DNA of 64,000 bases from an uncultured Pelagibacteraceae bacterium (GTDB lineage Bacteria; Pseudomonadota; Alphaproteobacteria; Pelagibacterales; Pelagibacteraceae): assembly GCA_902615715.1 (NCBI GenBank), contig CACMQA010000003.1, positions 82,001 to 146,000 of the forward strand. Reading direction: 5' to 3'. The position numbers and the translations under genes were made by a program. The notes below the pieces were generated by a model. It was not told where the DNA came from. It ran no database searches and saw only the letters and a list, made by a program, of their open reading frames with translations. Of this stretch, positions 54,579 through 64,000 are shown in pieces; position 1 is the first letter of the stretch, and every line of letters starts with the position of its first letter.

Positions 54579-56100
54579 TATTTTTCTTATATTCCTCTAT
54601 AACTTGTTTTAACTGATTTTCTGTATCCTCATCTAATTTTCCTGATGATTGAATAGCTTCAATAATTTCTGGTTTATCATTTTTAATTTTTTCGATCACA
54701 TCTTTCTCAAATCCTTTAATTTTTCCTAAATCAACATCATCCAAGTATCCCTTTACTCCAGCAAATACTGAGATTACTTGTTCTGCAACAGTCATTGGAG
54801 AATATTGGTCTTGTTTTAATAATTCTGTTAATTTAGCTCCTCGATTTAATAATTGTTGAGTAGAGGCATCTAAGTCTGATCCAAATTGAGCAAAAGCTGC
54901 CATCTCTCTATATTGAGCAAGTTCTAATTTAATCGAGCCAGCTACCTTTTTCATTGCTTTAGTTTGTGCTGCAGATCCTACTCGCGATACTGATAAACCA
55001 ACGTTGACAGCAGGTCTAATTCCTTGGTTAAATAATTCAGTTTCTAAAAATATTTGTCCATCAGTTATAGAAATTACATTTGTAGGAATATAAGCAGAAA
55101 CGTCACCTGCTTGTGTTTCAATAATTGGCAATGCAGTTAGTGATCCACCTCCATTAGCGTCACTTAATTTTGCAGATCTTTCTAGGAGTCTACTGTGAAG
55201 ATAGAAAACATCACCTGGGTAAGCTTCTCTTCCTGGAGGTCGTCTAAGTAAAAGTGACATTTGTCTGTAAGCTACTGCTTGTTTTGACAAATCATCGTAA
55301 ACTATTAAAGCATGCATTCCATTGTCTCTAAAATATTCACCTATTGTGCAGCCAGTATAAGGAGCTAAAAACTGAAGTGGTGCAGAGTCTGATGCTGTTG
55401 CAGCGACTATAGTTGTGTATTTAAGTGCACCTGCTTCCTCTAAAGTTTTCGTTATTTGAGCTACAGTTGAACGTTTTTGTCCAATTGCCACATAAACACA
55501 ATAAAGTTTTTTCTTCTCATCAGATGACTCGTTTATTTTTTTTTGGTTTATAATTGCATCAATTGCAACTGCGGTTTTACCTGTTTGCCTGTCACCAATA
55601 ATTAATTCCCTTTGTCCTCTGCCTACAGGTATAAGAGAGTCGATAGATTTTAAACCTGTCTGCATTGGTTCACTAACAGATTGCCTTGGAATTATACCTG
55701 GGGCTTTTACTTCAACTCTTTTTCTTTCTTTAGAAGAGATAGCTCCTTTTCCATCTATTGGATTTCCTAAACCATCAACAACTCTTCCTAATAATTCTTT
55801 TCCAACTGGAACATCAACAATTGCATTGGTTCTTTTAATTGTATCGCCCTCTTTAATTTTTCTATCATCTCCAAAAATTACAACTCCAACATTGTCATTT
55901 TCTAAGTTTAATGCCATGCCTTTTGAGCCATCTTCAAACTCAACCATCTCCCCAGCCTGAACATTATCCAAACCGTAAACTCGTGCAATTCCATCACCAA
56001 CTGATAAAACTTTTCCAATTTCTGAAACTTCAGCTTTTTCACCAAAATTTTTAATTTGATCCTTAAGTAATTTAGTAATTTCTGAAGGGTTTATAGACAT
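54571..56100 (-). CDS. atpA: ATP synthase F1 alpha subunit
   Basis: This is the non-catalytic nucleotide-binding subunit. The P-loop [35 protein letters not shown] and [20 protein letters not shown] are intact. The 509-residue length is standard. It lies one base after atpH. The F0 genes are not next to F1 here, as usual in Alphaproteobacteria. Confidence 0.98.
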
Positions 56101-56101
56101 A

Positions 56102-56659
56102 TTAACTTTCTAACATTGCTTGTTTGTATTTATTTAATTTATTTTTAATCGAGGTATCAATCATAAAACTTCCAAGTTGAAGTTTTAATCCTCCAATAAG
56201 TTCTTTATCAACCTTGTAGTTAAATTTTATTGTTGAGCTTGTGGAAGAAGATAATTCTTTACTTATATTCTCAAGTTCAGTTTCTGATAATTCTTTAGAA
56301 GATATTAAAGAGGCTTTAACTTCTCCTCTTTTTTGAGCACATAATTTTAAAAAACTATCAATAATTTTTTCCACAAAAAATATTCTTCTTTTTTCAATTA
56401 ATAAAAACATAAAGTTTTTTAAATTTTTTGAAAAGTTTAACTTTTCAGCTAATAGGTTTAATACGTTGTTTTGATTATCTTTACTTTGAGTTGGATTGTG
56501 TATAAAATTTTTTATTTCTAGGCTTTTGATCAATAGAGAGGCAAAGTTCTTAATATCATTTTCTATTTTCTCTAGTTCATTGGCTTCTTGCGCTACTTCA
56601 AAAAGTGCGCGAGAGTATCTTTCTGAAGTTTCTGATGAGAAAGATTTATTTGAGCTCAT
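56102..56659 (-). CDS. atpH: ATP synthase F1 delta subunit
   Basis: This is the peripheral-stalk OSCP-type subunit linking F1 to F0. The N-terminal helices ([20 protein letters not shown]) and the C-terminal [26 protein letters not shown] motif are typical. The 185-residue length is normal. It is the first gene of the F1 operon; the 78-base gap to priA presumably holds its promoter, where I see only a weak TTGAAC/TACGAC match. Confidence 0.94.
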   Translation of the reverse strand: MSSNKSFSSETSERYSRALFEVAQEANELEKIENDIKNFASLLIKSLEIKNFIHNPTQSKDNQNNVLNLLAEKLNFSKNLKNFMFLLIEKRRIFFVEKIIDSFLKLCAQKRGEVKASLISSKELSETELENISKELSSSTSSTIKFNYKVDKELIGGLKLQLGSFMIDTSIKNKLNKYKQAMLES

Positions 56660-56737
56660 TTTTTATTGAAATTATTATGAAATAATGAGCGTGTCGTACC
56701 ATAAGAGTTTACCTTGTTCAAGTTTCCAAATAATCGA

Positions 56738-58687
56738 TTAACCAAAATTTACGGGATCGACATCAACCGTAAGTTTAATTTTGCTTGAGATTTTCAATGA
56801 ATTTAGAAGTTTAGAAACCATTTTTTGCTTTAAGCTTTTCTCATTAAACCTAATTAATAATCTTGATCTAAATTTTTTTTTTATCTTAAGGAAAGGCGAG
56901 TCTACAGGGCCCATGATTTCTAAACCATTAATCTGACTAAGACGTGTTTTAATTTCTCTAGCTCCTTCAATACTTAAAGATTGATTATTAGCTGATATGA
57001 TTATTGCGATAAGTCTACAAAAAGGAGGTAGGGAATTTTCTTTTCTCGAAATAAGCTCCTTTTTTAAAATTTCATCAGGATTATTTTTTATCAACTCATT
57101 TAAAGTAATGTTCTCAGGAGATAATGTTTGGTAAACAATTAAAGACTCAGAACTAAATCTACCAGCTCTTCCGCTTAATTGATTATACAATTGAATATTT
57201 TTTTCAGTAGTTCTTAAGTCGTAACCTCTTCCCGAAAAATCTGCATCAATTACAACTATACAATTTAATTTAGGAAAGTTGAAACCTTTTGAAATCATCT
57301 GAGTTCCAACTAAAATGTCTACCTGATTATTTCTGATTCTGTTAAATAAGGAATTTGTGTGATCCTTTTTTTTCATATAATCACTTGAAAAAATTTCTAT
57401 TTTGCAAGTTGGAAATAATTTACTTACTTCCTCATAAATTTTTTCAACACCTGGCCCATACATTATAAAATCACAATTTTTTTCATCTTTACATTTATTA
57501 AATATTTTTTTTTCAGAAGAACAATGATGACAGACAGCTTTGTTTTTACTTTTGTGGAATGTTAAATACATCGAACAATTATTACAGATTTGTTTATAAC
57601 CGCAATTTTTACAAATTAAATATGGAGCATAACCTCTTCTATTTAAAAAAAATAAAACTTGTTCCCCTTTCTCAAGAAATTTTTTAACAATTTCAATACT
57701 TTCATCAGAGACAAAGCTATGTTTTATTTTTTTTAGATTTAAATTGACAATTTTTGTTTTTGGTAAAGGATAATCGTCATATCTCTTCTTAATTTTAAAA
57801 TGTCTAAATTTTTTATTTTGAATATTATTAAAAGTTTCTAGAGATGGTATGGCGCTTACTAAATGGATTGGTATTTTTTCAAAAGAAGCTCTCGCTATTG
57901 CCATATCTCTTGCATGATATATTACACCTTCATCTTGCTTGTAGGAAGTGTCATGTTCTTCATCAACAATTATAATTCCAAGTTTTTTAAAGGGTAAAAG
58001 TAAAGAGGATCTCGCCCCAACGACTAATTTAATATTATTATTAATTATACCATTCCAAATAATTCTTTTATTTTTTGGCGTTATTTTCGAATGCCAAATT
58101 GCAGGTTCGAAACCAAAGAAATCATGGAACCTCGACTTAAATTCATTAGTTAAGAAAATTTCAGGAAGCAAAACTAAAGCTTGTTTATTTTCAGCAATAA
58201 TTTTTTTTATTCTCTCAAAATATACAAGTGTTTTACCTGAACCGGTTGTTCCTTGAAGGACAGAAACATCAAATCTATTATTTTTTGAATTTAAAAATTT
58301 TAAAGCATCATTTTGCTCATGATTTAATTTGAATTTTTTTGCTTTAATTGCTCTTAGATCAAAATTTTTATCATTTTTAATAAATAAATTTTTATTACCC
58401 CCAATAACCATTTTAAGAACAAGCCCTGCAGGTGTTACGTTGTACATCGCAAACCATTTAATAAAATTAATGAAATTTCTATTTAAAGAAATTTCCCCAA
58501 TTTTTTTATGAATATTTTTAATTTTTATATCTTTTGGCACAAAACTTTCACTTGGCCACACAACACCAATAGCCTTTTCTTTCCCAAAAGGAACTTCAAC
58601 GATATCGCCTGGTGTTAATTTTTCTTTTTTTGTTTTGTATGTAAATGAAAAATTAAATATTTTAGGCAGCAATACTTGCGCTTTCAT
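56738..58687 (-). CDS. priA: Primosomal protein N' (replication restart helicase PriA)
   Basis: This is a 649-residue DExH helicase that reloads the replisome at stalled forks. Walker A GTTGSGKT is at 146-153 and DEEH at 242-245. A zinc region at 359-405 has eight cysteines (359, 362, 368, 371, 386, 389, 399, 405). The last pair is C-x5-C instead of the usual C-x2-C. The SGRAGR motif follows. It is shorter than E. coli PriA (732), with a compact N-terminal DNA-binding domain. priA beside atpH is a known alphaproteobacterial pairing. Confidence 0.94.
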   Translation of the reverse strand: MKAQVLLPKIFNFSFTYKTKKEKLTPGDIVEVPFGKEKAIGVVWPSESFVPKDIKIKNIHKKIGEISLNRNFINFIKWFAMYNVTPAGLVLKMVIGGNKNLFIKNDKNFDLRAIKAKKFKLNHEQNDALKFLNSKNNRFDVSVLQGTTGSGKTLVYFERIKKIIAENKQALVLLPEIFLTNEFKSRFHDFFGFEPAIWHSKITPKNKRIIWNGIINNNIKLVVGARSSLLLPFKKLGIIIVDEEHDTSYKQDEGVIYHARDMAIARASFEKIPIHLVSAIPSLETFNNIQNKKFRHFKIKKRYDDYPLPKTKIVNLNLKKIKHSFVSDESIEIVKKFLEKGEQVLFFLNRRGYAPYLICKNCGYKQICNNCSMYLTFHKSKNKAVCHHCSSEKKIFNKCKDEKNCDFIMYGPGVEKIYEEVSKLFPTCKIEIFSSDYMKKKDHTNSLFNRIRNNQVDILVGTQMISKGFNFPKLNCIVVIDADFSGRGYDLRTTEKNIQLYNQLSGRAGRFSSESLIVYQTLSPENITLNELIKNNPDEILKKELISRKENSLPPFCRLIAIIISANNQSLSIEGAREIKTRLSQINGLEIMGPVDSPFLKIKKKFRSRLLIRFNEKSLKQKMVSKLLNSLKISSKIKLTVDVDPVNFG

Positions 58688-58715
58688 ATTTTAATAGTAG
58701 TTGAATTTTTTGTTT

Positions 58716-60125
58716 TTAAAAATGAATTGGTCTTTTATCAACAGCTAAAGCCGCTTCTTTAATGGCTTCCGTATGTGTTGGATGGGCATGGCAAGTTCTA
58801 GCAATGTCCTCTGCGCTAGCACCAAATTCCATTGCTAAAGCCATCTCTGCAATCATATCTCCACAATGTGGTCCAATTATATGTACACCCAAAACTTTAT
58901 CTGTTTTACTATCTGCCAGAATTTTAACAAATCCTTCAGTTTCATTGTTAACTTTTGCTCTTGAATTTGCAAGAAAAGGGAATTTTCCTGTTTTGTAAGA
59001 TTTATTTTCCTCTTTTAATTGTTCTTCTGTTTTGCCAACAGTAGCAACTTCTGGTGATGTGTAGATAACACCTGGTATCACATCGTAATTCACATGCCCT
59101 GCTTGGCCTGCTAGTATCTCAGCAACTGCAATACCTTCTTCCTCAGCTTTATGAGCTAGCATAGGTCCTTTGATAACATCACCTATAGCATAAATATTAC
59201 TTAATGAAGTTTGTAATTTATTATTTACTTCTATTCTTCCTTTACTGTCTTTTTTAATTCCTACCTTAGAAAGGTTTAGTCCCTCTGTATAAGGTTTTCT
59301 TCCAACAGATACTAAAACTTTATCAACTTCTAATACCTCTTTTTTTGAATTCTTTACGTTAGTATAAGAAATGAAAACAGACTTACCTTTATCTTCAATG
59401 GACTCAACTTTTGACCCCATTTTGAATTTAATTCCTTGCTTAGATAATATTTTTTGAAATTCATTTGAAATTTCTCTATCCATACCAGGTGTTATATAAT
59501 CTAAAAACTCTATAACAGTAACATCAGAACCAAGTCTAGACCAAACAGATCCCATCTCTAAACCAATATAGCCCCCACCAATGACTGCTAACTTATTTGG
59601 CACTTTATCAAAAGATAGAGCACCAGTAGAAGAAACAATATTTTTTTCATTGATTTTAATACCAGGTAATGAAGTTACAGTTGAACCAGTGGCTATGACA
59701 ATGTTTTTAGATTTTATATTACTTCTTTTGTTGTTATTTTCATAAACTACAATGTCATTTTTTGAAAAAAGAACTCCTTTGCCTTTAAAATAAGTAACTT
59801 TATTTTTTTTAAACAAAAATTCAACGCCCTTTGTTAAAACTTGTATAGACTTATTTTTATTAGACATCATTTTTTCGATATTCAGTTTGATGCCGTTAAA
59901 TTCGATTCCTTGTTGGTTAAAATCTTTTTTGGCTTTGTGATAATTTTCAGATAAGTTTAGTAGACTTTTTGATGGTATACATCCTACATTAAGGCACGTT
60001 CCACCTAGTGCGCCCCTAGACTCAACGCATGCTGTTTTTAAACCTAACTGAGCTGCTCTTATAGCACAAACATACCCACCAGGGCCGCCACCTATTACCA
60101 CTAAATCAAAATTATTTTCCATCAT
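58716..60125 (-). CDS. lpdA: Dihydrolipoyl dehydrogenase (E3)
   Basis: This FAD disulfide oxidoreductase reoxidises lipoamide. The FAD motif is VVIGGGPGGYVCAIRAAQLG, and the redox Cys44/Cys49 pair is in GGTCLNVGCIPSK. The NAD site is AVIGGGYIGLEMGSVW, and the C-terminal catalytic His-Glu is in HAHPTHTEAIKEA. The 469-residue length is standard. The start overlaps the sucB stop as TAATG; a second ATG one codon later is possible. It probably serves both the 2-oxoglutarate and pyruvate dehydrogenase complexes, since it is the only E3 gene seen here. Confidence 0.96.
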   Translation of the reverse strand: MMENNFDLVVIGGGPGGYVCAIRAAQLGLKTACVESRGALGGTCLNVGCIPSKSLLNLSENYHKAKKDFNQQGIEFNGIKLNIEKMMSNKNKSIQVLTKGVEFLFKKNKVTYFKGKGVLFSKNDIVVYENNNKRSNIKSKNIVIATGSTVTSLPGIKINEKNIVSSTGALSFDKVPNKLAVIGGGYIGLEMGSVWSRLGSDVTVIEFLDYITPGMDREISNEFQKILSKQGIKFKMGSKVESIEDKGKSVFISYTNVKNSKKEVLEVDKVLVSVGRKPYTEGLNLSKVGIKKDSKGRIEVNNKLQTSLSNIYAIGDVIKGPMLAHKAEEEGIAVAEILAGQAGHVNYDVIPGVIYTSPEVATVGKTEEQLKEENKSYKTGKFPFLANSRAKVNNETEGFVKILADSKTDKVLGVHIIGPHCGDMIAEMALAMEFGASAEDIARTCHAHPTHTEAIKEAALAVDKRPIHF

Positions 60126-61435
60126 TAAATGTTTAAAAAAAGTCTTTTTGGCTGTTCTAACGAATCTTTTACTATTTTTAAAAAGGAAACTGCCTCTTTA
60201 CCGTCAATTATCCTATGATCGTAAGACAAAGCTAAATACATTACTGGTCTTATTTCAACTTTACCATCAACTACAACAGGCCTCTGAATAATATTATGCA
60301 TGCCTAAAACTGCTGATTGAGGTGGATTCAATATTGGTGTGGATAGCATTGATCCATAAATTCCACCATTAGTAATGGTAAAAGTACCACCTTGAAGATC
60401 ATTAATTGTAATTTTTCCATCTCTGGCTTTTTGACCAAGTTCAACTATATTTTTTTCTATATCAGCAAAAGACATCTCATCTGTCTCTCTTAAAACTGGA
60501 ACAACTAATCCCCTATCCGTACCTACAGCTATGCTGATATTGTAATAATTTTTATAAACAATTTCCTCACCTTGAATTTCTGCATTGATGGAGGGATAAT
60601 TTTTTAAACCTATGACACAAGCTTTTACAAAAAAAGACATGAAACCAAGCTTTACTCCATATTTATTTAAAAACTCTTCTTTGTATTCACTTTTCATCGA
60701 CATTACCTCGCTCATATCAACTTCATTAAAAGTTGTTAGCATTGCAGCGTTCTCTTGAGCTTCTTTTAGTCTTTTTGCTATGGTCAATCTTAACCTTGTC
60801 ATTTTGACTCTTTCTTCTGGACCGTACTTAATTTTTCTTTCTGATGGAGATGGTTTTGAACCCATCATAGCCATTATATCTTCTTTTAAAACAACTCCAT
60901 TTTTTCCTGAACCCTCTATACGACTAATATCTATTCTAGCTTCGCTAGCCATTTTTCTGGCAGAAGGAGAAGCTTGTTTTTCAAATTTTTGAGATATTTT
61001 TTCCTCATGGAAATTATCTAATATTAATGGTTCTTCTTCTAATTTTTCTTCTTCTAATTTAAGTGGTAGTTCCTCAATTTTTTTTGTTTTTACTTTTTGT
61101 TCTTCAAAAATTTTCGGCTTATTTTCTTCTGGTATCTTTTTCTTTTTTGGAGGACTGTAATTATTTATCTCCTTAGCTTGAATCTCTTTACTTTTTTTTA
61201 AACCATCAATAGTTCCCAAAAGTGAACCTACGTTAACGGTTTCACCTTCTTTAACTATAATACTGCCAAGTATCCCATTAGTTGGAGATGGTACTTCAAC
61301 ATTAACTTTATCAGTTTCTAGTTCAACAATTGGTTCATCTGCTGAAACTTGTTCCCCTTGGGATTTAAGCCATTTCGATACTGTCGCTTCAGTAACGGAC
61401 TCACCTAAAGTTGGAACTGTGATTTTTTCTGCCAT
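60125..61435 (-). CDS. sucB: 2-oxoglutarate dehydrogenase E2 (dihydrolipoamide succinyltransferase)
   Basis: This is the core succinyltransferase of the 2-oxoglutarate dehydrogenase complex. It has one lipoyl domain (Lys43 in [14 protein letters not shown]) and a highly charged Lys/Glu linker (80-150). A peripheral-subunit-binding domain lies at about 156-190 ([20 protein letters not shown]), and the catalytic domain ends in SYDHRIIDG with His407 and Asp411. The ETDKV lipoyl motif separates it from the PDH-type DKSSVE domain of aceF. It follows sucA with no spacer. Confidence 0.96.
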   Translation of the reverse strand: MAEKITVPTLGESVTEATVSKWLKSQGEQVSADEPIVELETDKVNVEVPSPTNGILGSIIVKEGETVNVGSLLGTIDGLKKSKEIQAKEINNYSPPKKKKIPEENKPKIFEEQKVKTKKIEELPLKLEEEKLEEEPLILDNFHEEKISQKFEKQASPSARKMASEARIDISRIEGSGKNGVVLKEDIMAMMGSKPSPSERKIKYGPEERVKMTRLRLTIAKRLKEAQENAAMLTTFNEVDMSEVMSMKSEYKEEFLNKYGVKLGFMSFFVKACVIGLKNYPSINAEIQGEEIVYKNYYNISIAVGTDRGLVVPVLRETDEMSFADIEKNIVELGQKARDGKITINDLQGGTFTITNGGIYGSMLSTPILNPPQSAVLGMHNIIQRPVVVDGKVEIRPVMYLALSYDHRIIDGKEAVSFLKIVKDSLEQPKRLFLNI

Positions 61436-64000
61436 TTAATCTTTAAATATCTTTTCTAATATTTCTTTTTGTTGTGCAAGATGTTTGTTTAAATTTCCAG
61501 TCGCAGTAGAAGAAGACGCATTTCTACCAACATATTTTACAGACTTATCACCAAAATTTATCATTTCTAAAGTTCTATCTATGTAATTTCTAACAGTATT
61601 CCACGCTCCCATATTTTTTGGTTCTTCTTGACACCAAACAAAATTAGCTTTTGTATATCTTCTCAATATGTTTGCTAAGGTTTTTGCAGGAAACGGATAG
61701 AGCTGCTCTATTCTAATAATTGTAACTGAATTATTTTTATAAATTTCTCTTGCCTCTATTAAATCAAAATAGATTTTTCCTGAGCACATAACCACTTTTT
61801 TAATTTTGTCATCTTTCCTTTTAAGCTCTAATAAATTGTTTGCTTTTGAGTAAGCATCATCTTCTAACACTCTATGAAATGTACTTTTTTTTGAAAACTC
61901 TGAAATATTTGAAACACATTTTTTATGTCTTAGTAATGACTTAGGTGTCATAATTATTAAAGGTTTTCTAAATTCTCTGTGCATTTGACGTCTCAAAACA
62001 TGGAAATAATTTGATGGAGTTGTGCAATTTACTACTTGAATATTTTCGCCTGCACACAATTGTAAAAATCTTTCTAATCTTGCTGAAGAATGTTCTGGTC
62101 CTTGACCTTCATATCCATGAGGCAATAGCATTACCAAGCCACTAGCTCTTCCCCATTTGGACTCTGCTGAAGAAATAAATTGATCAATAATAACCTGAGC
62201 TCCATTGGCGAAATCTCCAAATTGAGCTTCCCATAAAACTAATGTTTCAGGTTCAGATAAAGAATATCCAAACTCGAAACCTAAAACTGCTAATTCAGAT
62301 AAAAGGCTATCAATTATCTCAAAATTTTTTTGATTTTTAGAAATATTATTAAGAGGGATATATCTTTCATGATTTTCTTGATTTCTTAAAACTGCATGCC
62401 TTTGACTAAAGGTTCCTCTACCTGAGTCTTGGCCTGATAATCTGACTGAAAAACCCTCAGTGAGTAAAGTACCAAAAGCCAAGCTTTCAGCTGTAGACCA
62501 GTCAATTGCTTTCCCTGACTTTATTGCTTCTGCTCTTAGGTTTAAAACTTTTTTCAAAGTTTTATGAACTATAAAATTTTCTGGAATATTTGAAGCTTTT
62601 TTGCCTATCTCAATTAATTTATTTTTATCAACACCGCTTACCCCTCTTTTATCCTTACCAAGGCCAGGCTTAAATCTTGACCACGCTCCATCGAACCATT
62701 TAAGCTCTGATTTATAGTTTTTTGAAGATGCAAACTCATCCTCTAAAAAGTTTTTAAAATTTGTTTTTTCTTCTTTTAGTTTAACATCAGTAGTTAGTCC
62801 TTCCTCACTTAACTTTTTTCCATAAATAGTAAGAGTAGATGGGTGAGATTTTATTTTTTTGTACATTATGGGTTGTGTGAAAGAAGGTTCATCTCCCTCG
62901 TTATGACCAAATCTTCTGTAACAAACCATATCAATGACTACATCTCTATTAAACTTTTGCCTGTATTCTGTTGCAATTTTGGCGCAATGCACCACTGCTT
63001 CTGGATCATCTCCATTAACATGAAATATTGGAGCTTGAGCAATCTTTGCTACATCAGAAGGATATGGAGAAGATCTTGCAAATCTTGGCGCAGTTGTAAA
63101 GCCGATCTGGTTATTTACAATTATATGAATCGTTCCACCAATATTATGACCTGGAAGACCAGACATTGCAAAACATTCTGCGACTATACCTTGTCCTGCA
63201 AAGGCAGCATCTCCATGCATTAAAACTGGGATTACTTTTTTTCTCTCTTTATCTTGATGGAAAAATTGTTTAGCTCTTACTTGCCCTAACACTACTGGAT
63301 TAACTGCTTCTAAATGAGATGGATTGTCTGTGAGACTTATGTGAACAGAGTTTCCATCAAACTCTCTATTAGATGAAGCACCTAAGTGATATTTTACATC
63401 ACCTTCAAAATCTTTACTTGTTTTTACTGTTTTTCCAAAAAATTCACTAAATATTGCTTTGAATGGTTTACCCATAACGTTAGCTAACACATTAAGTCTT
63501 CCTCTATGAGGCATACCTATCTTAATTTCTTTTGCACCTAAATTTCCACCTCTTTTGATTATTTGTTCCAAGGCTGGTATTAAAGACTCACCTCCATCTA
63601 AACCAAATCTTTTTGTACCGACAAATTTTACATGCAAATATTTTTCAAAACCTTCTGCTTGTATAATCTTTTTTAAAATTGCCTTTTTTCCATTTTCAGT
63701 AAATATCACATCTTTCTCTGGTCCTTCAATTCTATTTCTAATCCAAGCTTTCTCATCAGGATCCCCCATATGCATAAACTCATAGCCAATATTAGAACAA
63801 TAAGTTTTTTTAAGAATGTTCAAAATTTGGTTAAGATCTGCATATTGAAGTCCAAGCACTCCGTCTAAAAATATTTGTCTACCATAATCACTTTTTTTGA
63901 ATCCATAACTTTCAGGTTTAAGTTCTAAATGCTCTTCTTTTTTTTGAATTGATAAAGGATCAAGATTTGCAATTAGATGTCCTCTGATTCTGTAAGCCCT
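61436..64000 (-). CDS. sucA: 2-oxoglutarate dehydrogenase E1, N-terminus cut by window edge
   Basis: This is the ThDP-dependent decarboxylating subunit. 854 codons are visible and the reading frame is open to the window end, where RAYRIRGHLIANLDPL, the typical early E1o segment, is seen; only roughly the first 100 residues are missing. Other blocks are RFGLDGGESLIPALEQII, GMPHRGRLNVLANVMGKP, HGDAAFAGQGIVAECFAM and VVIDMVCYRRFGHNEGDEP. The start assigned at 63859 would be an internal GTG and is not the true start. sucB and lpd follow in one operon. Confidence 0.96.
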   Translation of the reverse strand, partial: RAYRIRGHLIANLDPLSIQKKEEHLELKPESYGFKKSDYGRQIFLDGVLGLQYADLNQILNILKKTYCSNIGYEFMHMGDPDEKAWIRNRIEGPEKDVIFTENGKKAILKKIIQAEGFEKYLHVKFVGTKRFGLDGGESLIPALEQIIKRGGNLGAKEIKIGMPHRGRLNVLANVMGKPFKAIFSEFFGKTVKTSKDFEGDVKYHLGASSNREFDGNSVHISLTDNPSHLEAVNPVVLGQVRAKQFFHQDKERKKVIPVLMHGDAAFAGQGIVAECFAMSGLPGHNIGGTIHIIVNNQIGFTTAPRFARSSPYPSDVAKIAQAPIFHVNGDDPEAVVHCAKIATEYRQKFNRDVVIDMVCYRRFGHNEGDEPSFTQPIMYKKIKSHPSTLTIYGKKLSEEGLTTDVKLKEEKTNFKNFLEDEFASSKNYKSELKWFDGAWSRFKPGLGKDKRGVSGVDKNKLIEIGKKASNIPENFIVHKTLKKVLNLRAEAIKSGKAIDWSTAESLAFGTLLTEGFSVRLSGQDSGRGTFSQRHAVLRNQENHERYIPLNNISKNQKNFEIIDSLLSELAVLGFEFGYSLSEPETLVLWEAQFGDFANGAQVIIDQFISSAESKWGRASGLVMLLPHGYEGQGPEHSSARLERFLQLCAGENIQVVNCTTPSNYFHVLRRQMHREFRKPLIIMTPKSLLRHKKCVSNISEFSKKSTFHRVLEDDAYSKANNLLELKRKDDKIKKVVMCSGKIYFDLIEAREIYKNNSVTIIRIEQLYPFPAKTLANILRRYTKANFVWCQEEPKNMGAWNTVRNYIDRTLEMINFGDKSVKYVGRNASSSTATGNLNKHLAQQKEILEKIFKD

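Noticed and set aside
56660-56737. Firm promoter call for the atp operon
   Set aside because: The best match (TTGAAC-17-TACGAC on the reverse strand) is too weak to list as a feature.

Overview
The window is A+T-rich, densely packed alphaproteobacterial DNA that looks like SAR11 (Candidatus Pelagibacter or a close relative). Supporting signs are 0-5 base spacers and ATGA/TAATG overlaps, many very short intergenic regions, a SAM-II riboswitch in front of metX, a TAXI-type TRAP transporter, a SUV3-like helicase, and classic alphaproteobacterial gene orders (tlpA/argH/lipoprotein/lysA, hisC-tyrC beside metX-metW, rplU-rpmA-obgE-proBA-nadD-rsfS-ctpA-rppH, atpHAGDC-priA, sucAB-lpd). No CRISPR array, insertion sequence, prophage or rRNA gene is visible. 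Most of the window is core metabolism.

Layout. 1-5.8 kb: the 5' part of gltD (reverse), uppP (forward), then a reverse-strand cluster of a polyprenyl-phosphate-type GT2 glycosyltransferase, a DprE1-like FAD oxidase, a DprE2-like short-chain reductase, a GT39-type membrane glycosyltransferase and a 31-residue membrane micro-ORF, with tRNA-Arg(ACG) upstream. 5.8-11.3 kb: an O-antigen ligase-like protein, thiolase, a histone-deacetylase-fold hydrolase and acetoacetyl-CoA synthetase. 11.6-18.6 kb: pyruvate dehydrogenase E1 (with an unusual extra N-terminal lipoyl domain) and E2, an EamA exporter, a hotdog thioesterase and a secreted FG-GAP/UnbV protein. 18.6-25.4 kb (reverse): a Cys-rich secreted protein, an anchored sugar-dehydrogenase-like propeller, a TAXI-TRAP transporter and a PLP aminotransferase.

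25.5-29.5 kb: SUV3-like helicase, TerB-like protein, 7Fe ferredoxin, CarD regulator, then a 22-residue extremely basic micro-gene on the reverse strand with its own Shine-Dalgarno and terminator. 29.7-36.7 kb: acyl-CoA synthetase, tRNA-Leu(CAA), SBF symporter, a two-winged-helix regulator, a small membrane protein sharing a CATG start with yqaA, dsbB, coq7, an HNH nuclease, an esterase and a HIG1 protein. 36.7-45.3 kb: tlpA, argH, a lipoprotein, lysA, plsC, tyrC, hisC, then riboswitch-metX-metW-gloB.

45.3-51.9 kb is the rplU-to-rppH run. 51.9-58.7 kb holds the F1 ATP synthase genes and priA on the reverse strand. 58.7-64 kb holds lpd, sucB and the 3' part of sucA. The single lpd seen here probably serves both the 2-oxoglutarate and pyruvate dehydrogenase complexes, because the aceE-aceF operon has no E3 gene. 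The points most worth following up are the lipoyl-E1 fusion, the DprE1/DprE2-like lipid-linked sugar locus, the basic micro-protein, and the SAM-II riboswitch whose terminator abuts the metX start codon.
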